DNA of 8,523 bases, taken from contig NZER01000152.1 in the NCBI GenBank assembly GCA_002690445.1, positions 1 through 8,523 on the forward strand, in the 5' to 3' direction. Origin of the DNA: Candidatus Pacearchaeota archaeon. GTDB taxonomy: Archaea > Nanoarchaeota > Nanoarchaeia > Pacearchaeales > GW2011-AR1. Shown piece after piece: positions 1-6,700 of this stretch. The notes beneath the pieces are model-generated. The model saw only the letters and a program-made list of their open reading frames with translations, made no database searches and was not told the DNA's origin. The number at the start of each line of letters is the position of its first letter. Positions within the stretch are counted from its first letter, which is position 1. A program made the position numbers and the translations under genes.

Positions 1-1
1 A

Positions 2-286
2 GACGCTGTAAGGTCTTTATTTGGTCGTGACAGTTATAATAAATGTTGGGGTACTGGAGAAGTTGAATGGAAAGACGGACACACGACTACGGAAGAAGAA
101 ACGGCACAGATAAATACAGAATATGACAGACTACAAGCTGAATACGACACACAAGATTACGCAAGAAAAAGAAAAGCTGAATACCCTACAATACAGGAGT
201 TGGTCGTGGCTCTCTATGATGAGGATGACAAGGCTGCCATTGATGCTAAACGAGCAGAAGTGAAAGCGAAGTATTCGAAACCATAG
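2..286 (+). CDS. 3' end of a phage structural/tail-associated protein (YPTIQEL C-terminal block), 5' truncated
   Basis: An open frame runs in from the window edge without a stop and ends at TAG 284-286, giving the last 94 residues of a protein. The visible part is highly charged. It has a Trp/Gly/Asp stretch (CWGTGEVEWKDGHTT) near residue 20, a helical Glu/Gln/Tyr-rich stretch (about 34-55, ending YDTQDYARKRKAEYP), then PTIQELVVALYDEDDKAAID and a Lys-rich end (KAKYSKP). The pattern 'R..K-x-YP-[ST]-I-x-[ED]-[QL]-x-x-x-L-[YW]' followed by a short acidic segment and K-x-K-Y-x-K-P is one I recognise from small tail-associated or tail-fibre-assembly-like proteins of marine phages; this is recall, not a search. 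The N-terminus and start are outside the window. Function unknown beyond probable virion or tail association. Its stop codon overlaps the ribosome binding site of the next small ORF. Confidence 0.75.
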   Translation, partial: DAVRSLFGRDSYNKCWGTGEVEWKDGHTTTEEETAQINTEYDRLQAEYDTQDYARKRKAEYPTIQELVVALYDEDDKAAIDAKRAEVKAKYSKP

Positions 287-290
287 GAGA
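285..290 (+). promoter_or_regulatory. Shine-Dalgarno sequence for the 19-residue micro-ORF
   Basis: AGGAGA overlaps the TAG stop of the upstream gene and sits four bases before ATG 295. It matches the stop-overlapping ribosome binding site layout seen at several other junctions here (for example 3730-3733 and 8372-8378). This is the main reason to take the micro-ORF seriously. Confidence 0.5.
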
Positions 291-294
291 ATAA

Positions 295-354
295 ATGCTA
301 CTAGGACACACAACATTCGCCGAACAGGCCTTTCAGGACGCAAGACATAAATAA
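295..354 (+). CDS. possible 19-residue micro-ORF (TTFAEQAF-type N-terminus)
   Basis: ATG at 295 opens a frame of 19 codons (MLLGHTTFAEQAFQDARHK) ending at TAA 352-354. AGGAGA at 285-290, which overlaps the upstream stop, lies at a good distance from the ATG, so translation initiation is plausible. The peptide resembles the first residues of certain marine-phage structural proteins that begin with a Gly followed by a TxFAExPF-like motif. It could therefore be a remnant of such a gene, a genuine short peptide, or a translational bridge to the gene at 371. No in-frame continuation exists downstream. The call depends on the ribosome binding site and the motif resemblance only; a peptide this short could arise by chance. 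Confidence 0.35.
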   Translation: MLLGHTTFAEQAFQDARHK

Positions 355-370
355 ATAGGAAAAAAATTAA

Positions 371-1795
371 ATGCCACATACAGATACACATTTAGCACCT
401 GTAATACAACCTCAACAGGTACAGGGACAAAAATTAACTGTAGGAGCTACAACTCCTATTCAAAGTAATCCTGCATTGCAAAATATAAATTTGATGCAGA
501 GTCTGATATCTCAGCCAACTTTACCTGCAGGAGCACCTATTGTATCAATACCTCAACAACTAGGTACTGGTACGGCAATGGCAACTCCGGGAGTGGGAAC
601 AACTGCTCCAACGGCAACTGGCCAAACTGCAGCGGCTCCAACAGCAATTACAGCACCAACTACTCCTACCGCAACACAAGTTGCAACAACTCCCTATCAA
701 CAAACAGCAGATACTTATTCGGCAGCTCTTGTAGGACAAACACTTGTTCCACAGGTAACTGCAGCTCAAGGTACAGTCACACAACCTATGGCGGCACAAA
801 CAGGGGCAATTACAACGGATGCCACTGTTCAAGGACAGTTAGCCCAGATGACGGCTGATGTTGAAGCAGGAATAGCAGGTGGTGCAACTCAAATGCCCAC
901 ATGGGCAAGAGGTGCGGCTAGATTAACGGAAGCGGCAATGGCTGAAAGAGGCATGGGTCAAAGCAGTATGATGGCTGAAGCACTGGCTCAGGGCATTATG
1001 GCATCAGCTACACCAATAGCGGCAGCAGATGCTCAAGCTTATAAGGAAATGATTTTTCAAAATCTTAGCAACAGGCAACAATCTACTTTACTTAATGCCC
1101 AAAATTACATGCAAATGGACATGGCTAATCTGTCCAATAGCCAACAATCAAATATGGCTAATGTTCAACTGCGACAACAAACCATGCTATCGGATAACGC
1201 AGCATCAAATGCAGCATTACAATTTAATGCACAAAGTACACAGCAAAGTGACCAGTTTTTTGCCGGGTTGTCATCACAAATTGATGTACAAAATGCACAA
1301 CGAAGTGATGCTATGAATCAATTTAATGTTGCTGAAGTAGATAAAATTAATGCATTAAATGTAGGGAATGACTTGGCAGTAGATGAAGCAAATTCCAATA
1401 GATTAAATGCAATAGAACAGTTTAACGCATCATTAAAGGATGCACGAGAAAGATTTAACGTTGAAAATCAACGGGTAATAGACCAGTCCAATGTGACATG
1501 GAGACGAAATGTTAATACGGCCAATACGGCACTAGAGAATGCAGCCAATCAAACCAATGCACAAAATTCATTAAATTTATCTAACTATGCACTATCATCC
1601 CTATGGCAACAATGGAGGGATGAGGCAACATGGACAAATCAAGCATCCGAGAATACATTAACTAGAAATTTTAATATGGCACTTGGGGCACTGGAAAGAA
1701 GTGTTGCATTTGAAATGATGGATGCTGAATCCAAGCAATCAATGTATGAGATGCTTGGTGCATTTGGATTTGAAATTATTAAACAAAATATATAA
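371..1795 (+). CDS. phage virion protein with disordered N-terminus and 11-residue Asn repeats; putative ejection/structural protein
   Basis: The protein has 474 residues. Residues 1-150 are low complexity, rich in Pro, Thr, Gln and Ala, and look disordered. Residues about 175-224 form an Ala/Met-rich helix-like block containing ARLTEAAMAERGMGQSSMMA. Residues 231-406 are a run of 11-residue units with Asn at the first position of 14 of 16 units (231, 242, 253, 264, 286, 308 and so on to 396). The C-terminus has a Trp/Arg block (LWQQWRDEATW, 411-421) and an amphipathic end. There is no signal peptide or membrane span. The [AR]-x-A-M-A-x-[RE]-G-[ML]-G-x-S and NLSN-x-QQ patterns match what I recall of uncharacterised structural proteins in marine phage genomes. 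Function is unproven. Position and helical repeats suggest a virion or ejection component, but a tail-fibre or tape-measure-like role is possible. The ribosome binding site is weak (AGGA 357-360, 10 bases from the ATG). Confidence 0.88.
   Translation: MPHTDTHLAPVIQPQQVQGQKLTVGATTPIQSNPALQNINLMQSLISQPTLPAGAPIVSIPQQLGTGTAMATPGVGTTAPTATGQTAAAPTAITAPTTPTATQVATTPYQQTADTYSAALVGQTLVPQVTAAQGTVTQPMAAQTGAITTDATVQGQLAQMTADVEAGIAGGATQMPTWARGAARLTEAAMAERGMGQSSMMAEALAQGIMASATPIAAADAQAYKEMIFQNLSNRQQSTLLNAQNYMQMDMANLSNSQQSNMANVQLRQQTMLSDNAASNAALQFNAQSTQQSDQFFAGLSSQIDVQNAQRSDAMNQFNVAEVDKINALNVGNDLAVDEANSNRLNAIEQFNASLKDARERFNVENQRVIDQSNVTWRRNVNTANTALENAANQTNAQNSLNLSNYALSSLWQQWRDEATWTNQASENTLTRNFNMALGALERSVAFEMMDAESKQSMYEMLGAFGFEIIKQNI
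1061..1588 (+). repeat. array of about 16 hendecad (11-residue, 33-nt) protein repeats
   Basis: Within the 474-residue protein, residues 231-406 can be cut into sixteen consecutive 11-residue rows with no insertion or deletion. Position 1 is Asn in 14 rows, Asp in one (275) and Phe in one (297). Position 2 is usually Ala, Val or Leu. Position 9 is most often Asn, Asp or Glu. Position 11, just before the Asn, is usually Phe, Ala, Leu or Ser. Example rows are NLSNSQQSNMA (253), NAQSTQQSDQF (286), NAQRSDAMNQF (308) and NASLKDARERF (352). The DNA of the units has diverged, so the period is kept by selection on protein rather than by recent duplication. Hendecads typically form weakly right-handed helical bundles or coiled coils. 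Confidence 0.85.
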
Positions 1796-1807
1796 AAGGA
1801 GATACTT

Positions 1808-2164
1808 ATGGGATTAACAGAAGCTTTAATGGTAGCATCAATTCTTCCTATTGGAGGCATGTTGCCGGGTGGTAAGCATGAAGCAGCAGCAACAGAAGAA
1901 GGATTAATGTCAGATAAAGGGGGATTACTGGGAGGATTAGATTTTATAAGTGGTCTTTTATCAGGAAAAATGAAAACAAGGGCTACTTCAAAATCCTATG
2001 ACTATGACCCTGATTATAGTAGTTTGGCAGGAGAGACAAGTAAGCCAAGCAAAGCAGGAGATGTTATTAAATTAGCCACTGTAGACCCAGAAACAAATCG
2101 TAAAATAATGACAGCTCTTGTAACAAGATTTTTAACAGAAGCTACATATAGCGAAAGAATATAA
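1808..2164 (+). CDS. small phage protein of unknown function, Gly/Leu-rich N-terminal half
   Basis: A protein of 118 residues, not recognised. The first 20 residues (MGLTEALMVASILPIGGMLP) are hydrophobic but contain Glu and Pro and look more like an amphipathic or buried helix than a clean signal peptide. Residues 38-54 are a Gly/Leu-rich hydrophobic stretch (GGLLGGLDFISGLLSGK). The middle is Ser/Tyr/Asp-rich, and the C-terminus (about 84-118, from GDVIKLATVDPETNRKI) looks helical. AAGGAG at 1796-1801 is a strong ribosome binding site six bases before the ATG. The gene ends one base before the next start, so the two are probably co-translated. Co-location suggests a minor virion or ejection protein; this is inference. 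Confidence 0.82.
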   Translation: MGLTEALMVASILPIGGMLPGGKHEAAATEEGLMSDKGGLLGGLDFISGLLSGKMKTRATSKSYDYDPDYSSLAGETSKPSKAGDVIKLATVDPETNRKIMTALVTRFLTEATYSERI

Positions 2165-2165
2165 T

Positions 2166-2672
2166 ATGGAACCATTTAGAGAAGCAAAACAGAATGAATT
2201 TGATGCTCCGATACCGGGGCAGTCTTTAACGGATACACCGGGGAATGCTCCTTGGGAACATCCGCCTCAGATGACAAATATTCATTCGATATCTTTATTT
2301 TTATTTAAAAGATTAACAAGCCCAAAAGCAGCAGAGCAAATTGTTCTATTATTGCAAGAGGGCGTACCGGCTGAAGCACTGGCTCGGGTTATTTTATTCG
2401 GTGGATTTACAGATGGTAAATGGAATGTTGATTCTGCTTTGCTAGTGGCGAAAACAGTTTTGGAAATAATTGTTGCCGTTGGAATGAAGGCCGGATTAAA
2501 ATCTTTTAAATTAAGTTTGGAAGATAAAACCAATTCAAAATTCAGGCAAAATATTGCAGATATGAAAATAAAAATAGAAAAGACAGCTAAGAAAATTACG
2601 GAACCAAAAATGCAAGCATTACCAGAAGCAGAAGCAGGTGGGCTAATGTCTAATCCACTACAGGAGGCGTAA
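2166..2672 (+). CDS. marine-phage PGQSLT-motif protein, probable minor virion protein
   Basis: A protein of 168 residues. Residues 13-34 carry a signature (APIPGQSLT, then PGNAPWEHPP) that I recognise from a small protein recurrent in marine tailed phages, usually among structural genes and without a known function. It is followed by predicted helices at about 41-75, the segment ILFGGFTDGKWNVD (76-89), a hydrophobic helix (90-105, ALLVAKTVLEIIVAVG) and a Lys-rich helix (110-145). The tail is acidic and Gly-rich. Only GAAAG-like purines precede the ATG, and the start lies one base after the previous stop, so translation probably depends on coupling to the 118-residue gene. The start is supported because the family motif lies directly after it. 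The 90-105 helix might contact membrane or pack in a bundle; it is short for a full span. Confidence 0.85.
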   Translation: MEPFREAKQNEFDAPIPGQSLTDTPGNAPWEHPPQMTNIHSISLFLFKRLTSPKAAEQIVLLLQEGVPAEALARVILFGGFTDGKWNVDSALLVAKTVLEIIVAVGMKAGLKSFKLSLEDKTNSKFRQNIADMKIKIEKTAKKITEPKMQALPEAEAGGLMSNPLQEA

Positions 2673-3731
2673 ATGGCTATTAATTGGGGAGCAGTACTTA
2701 CAGGAGCAGCCGAACAGGGCCTATCCGATATTAATGAAACAAATGCATTCTATAATGACATAGCAAAAAGTGCCTCATTAAATTTAAGCAATGCAACACA
2801 AACATTAAGTAATAACTGGGATGAGAATGTAGAAACTGGACAAAAGAAAATTGATAATTATCTAGCCATTGTTGATGTATTAGGCAAGGATAAAGCTGAC
2901 TTTATTTTTGTGCAAAGGCCAGATATTATAGAGTCAGTTGATTTTATGTCATTGGCTAAACGAATCCCATTTGGAAAAGATTTTAAATGGACAGCTAAAA
3001 CTGAACCACTTGACGTAATGACTAAAAATATTAACAAGGAACGCACGAATGTACAAAATCAATTAGTAAATGCAAGTTCCCTAAAAGGCATGAATAAAAT
3101 GGTGCCTTATTTTATGGGACAATTACCAGAAGCATATACTATGGATGAAGCTTTACAGCCTGATGTATCAGGTCAAGTGGCAATGTCAGATGCCGAACGT
3201 GCGGCTATGTCAGAACAAGTTATTTTTCCTGAACAATTATTGCCAAAAAATACACAACATATGATGCACGCAGCTATGATTGATAGGTCAGGAGGAAATT
3301 TAGAAACGGCAAGTGAAATGTATAATGTTTCTGTATCTGATTTACAGGCATCTAAAGCAGCTTTAACAGAAGTTGACCCGTTCATGAGTGCAGCTTTGCA
3401 AACTGTTGATATAGCCAACTATAAATTAAAACTTGATTATGCAACAACTCCAGATGCAAGACAAATTATCATGGCAGATTTTTATAATGAAATTAGTACA
3501 ACTGCAAATCAACTTCGCTTAATTAACGAATCACTTACAAGTGGCGGTGAATTAAAAACAGTAAGTTTAGCAGGAATAACAGATGATACAATGCTTAATA
3601 TTGGTGGAAATAATATTACCTTTGGTCAAATTTTAAAAGAAATGCAAGAAAAACATGGTAAAAAAGCAACACGGGAAGCTGTAATTAAATCATTAGAAAG
3701 TAAAAACACACAAATAGTACAAACAACATAG
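2673..3731 (+). CDS. putative internal virion protein, unknown function
   Basis: A protein of 352 residues without a domain I can name. The N-terminus (MAINWGAVLTGAAEQG) is of a type common in phage internal or ejection proteins: a Trp and small residues followed by long polar helices. Residues 37-49 (NLSNATQTLSNNW) echo the NLSN motif of the 474-residue protein, although Asn/Ser-rich composition may explain that. The rest is predominantly helical and polar, with a Met-rich stretch near 196-203, Gly-rich turns at 290-313 and a Lys-rich C-terminal helix (318-345). No signal peptide or membrane span is seen. The gene starts exactly after the previous stop, with AGGAGG at 2662-2667 five bases upstream. 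Its place directly before the giant transglycosylase resembles gp15 before gp16 in T7 and supports an ejection role by analogy only; I see no sequence resemblance to gp15. Confidence 0.85.
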   Translation: MAINWGAVLTGAAEQGLSDINETNAFYNDIAKSASLNLSNATQTLSNNWDENVETGQKKIDNYLAIVDVLGKDKADFIFVQRPDIIESVDFMSLAKRIPFGKDFKWTAKTEPLDVMTKNINKERTNVQNQLVNASSLKGMNKMVPYFMGQLPEAYTMDEALQPDVSGQVAMSDAERAAMSEQVIFPEQLLPKNTQHMMHAAMIDRSGGNLETASEMYNVSVSDLQASKAALTEVDPFMSAALQTVDIANYKLKLDYATTPDARQIIMADFYNEISTTANQLRLINESLTSGGELKTVSLAGITDDTMLNIGGNNITFGQILKEMQEKHGKKATREAVIKSLESKNTQIVQTT

Positions 3732-3739
3732 GATAACTA

Positions 3740-6700
3740 ATGGCTGTATTAGAACTTCCTGATAGGTTTTTAGAAAAAACAAAACCTGAATTAAATCTTG
3801 CAGGAATTGACCTTGATAAGAAAAAAGATATAAGTCTTTTCAAAGTTTATTCTGCTAAAGATGAATCCGTTTTAGAACTTCCCAATAGATTTGAAAAAAA
3901 TGACCTCAATATAGATTTTGAGGATAATTCCTCACGACTATATGGTAAAGAACAAACAGATTTTTTAAATGATGTTCAATATGGTTGGAATCAATCACAG
4001 GCAGGATTTTATCATTTACTAGAAAATGTTCCGGGTGGACTGGATGCAATAAAAGATTTTGTAGGTAAGGCTCCCGGATTAGGATTTTTAAATGGCGATG
4101 GAGTTCTTGCCGGTATGGAATCTTGGCTACGGGAAAAAGCTGAGGCAACTACACCAGAGAATTTAGGACTTGATGCTCCCGATACATTGGCAGGTAAAAT
4201 TTTAGCAGGTTTTGCCATGACACCTATTACTATCGCTACATACGTGGCACCGATACGTATATTAAAATCCGTGCCAATGGGCATGGCTTTAGTTGATGGT
4301 ATTAGAGAAGCAGATGAAGGATTACTAAAGGCAGGAATTGCCGCAGGTAAAGGTGCTGTAATGGGTAAACTTATTGAAGCATCAAACGTTCTTCGATTAC
4401 CAGAGAGAATGGGTGCATTAGGTGTACTAGGATTTACAACAGCAGGTGGAAATCTGGAAGACAGGATAGCAGGTGGTGTTGTTTTTGGCTCACTTGGTGT
4501 CATTGGTTCTGGAAAAGGAAAAACATTAACAGAAGTTAAACGAGATGTTACTGGAGAAAATACTTTAATTAGAAAGGCTTCTGAATCAAAAGTAAAAGAA
4601 TGGGGTATATTTAACGAAAAATTAGGTGAAGCTATTAAGCTCACTAATATCCAAGAAGCTAAAATTGAAAAATATCAAAAGACAAAAAATCCTAAAAAGA
4701 AAGTACTGGAATCCTATAAAAAAGAACTTAGTAAACATTTAAATCGTGAGAAAAAATATACCGATGCAATGCACGCTATTGAACGTGTTTTACATACAAA
4801 TGATAAATTAGCTAAAGGTATAAAAGGAAAAGATAACAGACCTGCCATGCAAGTTGTTGCTGATTTATTTGATAGAACAGGAGCTAAAAAATATATAGAT
4901 TTGGAAAAGATAACACATAAATTTTCTGGAATGGTTCTTCCAATGAAATTTATAACAAAAAATCCTATCACAAAATGGACAGCCGATTTTATGAGTGACA
5001 TTCGTGTTGGTATTGAAAATAAAGTTGAAACAATATTGTATGACCCACGATTAACTCCACAAAAACTAGGAAAATTTACTCTTGATAAAGAGTTATTAAA
5101 ACAAGGACGAATTACAGATTCAATAAAATTTGGTGGATTTAGTGCTTTACGATATATTCATCGTAAATCCTCAGATGGTGCGGCATTAACTCGTGCAAAA
5201 GAATTATATAGAAAAGACTGGACAAAATTAGAAGATGTTATTCATAAAGCATTTAAAATTGAAATTGATAAAAAGGCTCAAGCAAAGAAAGCAAAAACAA
5301 AAATAAAAGAAGTTGAGGACGTTGAATTAAAAACAAAATATAAATTAGATAAAGAACAGATAGAAGTTTACAAGGATTTGCGAAATGGATTGGATAAGGC
5401 TCATGAATTTTATAACGAATATGTAAATAAATATGTAAAAACAATTCCCGGTGCAAAGGCAAGAAAAATTGCTGCCCAATTACCTTACATGCCAAACTAT
5501 ATGCCGCATATGTTTTTAGGAGATTTTAGGGTATGGGTTAATAAAAAATCAGATACGTCTTTTAAAAATCCTGTGTATGTTGCACCAGTTAATAGTAGAT
5601 GGTCAGCTAATTCTACCGCTAAGGATTTAGCAAAAAAGTTTAGTCCTAGTAAATATAATATTACGATTAAAGCAGTAGAAAGTAAAAATATAAGCAATAA
5701 AGGAATAACGGCTTTTGAAGAGGCAGTGCAATATGCTGAGAGAATGGGAAAATCAGATGTTGCAAAAGAGATGCACGAAATTTATAGTAAATCAATAGCT
5801 ACTCGTGGATTTAGAAAACATAGTATTAAAAGAAAAAATATTCCCGGTCAAGCAGGAACAAAAGAAGGTTTGGAAGGTGTGTTAAACTTTCTTAACGGTT
5901 ATGAGGTTTATGTACGAGGTGCTGTACAAAAATCCTATTCTTTTAAGGCACGAAAAGAAACAAATCATGTACTTGAAAATCGAAAAGTCATGAAAGATTA
6001 TGCTAATGCTCGTAATTTAGCAATGAAATATAGAGAAAACGCATTAGGAGGTGAAGGTAATAAAATAACCCAAGCCTTGCAAAACGCAACTCGAAAATGG
6101 TTGGGAGAATCGGGTGCAATTAATGCTCTTGGTAATCTTAATAAATTTACACTGACATGGAAATTACTATTTGGTAACCTTAGATTCATGGCAGCTCAAT
6201 ATATTCAGCCATTTCAAATGATTCCTGCTAAATTAATGAACTTGCAATCACAGGGAATGCGTGGTGACATGTGGCGTTCTGTGATAGAAGCACAACGTTC
6301 TTTAATTATGCCCGATAAGGCAACACGGCAATTCATTGAACATATGATTAATGAACGTGTTGTTGAACCTAAATTTTTACAGGAATTTGCAAGAGAGGCT
6401 GAATTTACTGCACTTGGAAAATTTTCTGTTGGAAAAAATTTTGTAGTGGATATACCTAGATACATTGAAACTATAAGCATGAAAAATATTGCAGGAAAAG
6501 TTGAATCCTACAGCCGTATGAATGCAGGGTTAATGTTTTATCATTTCGCAAAGCGAAGCGGTAAATCGCAAAAAGAGGCGATGGATATTGCATCTTATAA
6601 CGCAGATAAGTACATGGTTGAATACAATAGTTTTGAACGACCATTAATTTACAGTGATGCAGGGTTAGGTGCAGCAGGAAAGCCATTTGGATTATTTAAG

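Noticed and set aside
346..357. CATAAATAAATA resembling a T4-type late promoter (TATAAATA) just before the gene at 371
   Set aside because: In DNA this AT-rich such strings are expected by chance, it overlaps the micro-ORF and ribosome binding site, and nothing here shows the phage is T4-like.
560..832. Cys-rich antisense frame of 90 codons opposite the repeat protein
   Set aside because: The cysteines come from complementing GCA/ACA codons of the Ala/Thr-rich low-complexity region; no spacing pattern of a metal-binding or disulfide-rich family is present.
1095..1316. Alternative + strand frame of 73 codons inside the repeat region
   Set aside because: It is out of frame with the well-supported repeat protein, and its His/Gln/Met-rich sequence is a frame-shifted image of the same 33-nt periodicity.
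2785..2820. Possible continuation of the 11-residue repeats in the 352-residue protein (NLSN...LSNN)
   Set aside because: Only one short stretch resembles the pattern; no Asn register continues at 11-residue spacing.
4012..4644. Antisense open frame of 210 codons inside the giant gene
   Set aside because: Its composition (Ser/Pro/Ile/Ala-rich) is that expected from the complement of a Gly/Ala/Lys-rich coding sequence, it has no credible ribosome binding site or motif, and it lies wholly inside a gene with clear domain support.
4600..5700. Marked AT-rich trough in the giant gene (hand-counted rows of 22-38% GC) as a sign of transfer
   Set aside because: The stretch encodes Lys/Asn/Glu/Ile-rich helices, so amino acid composition explains it, and the reading frame is continuous through it.
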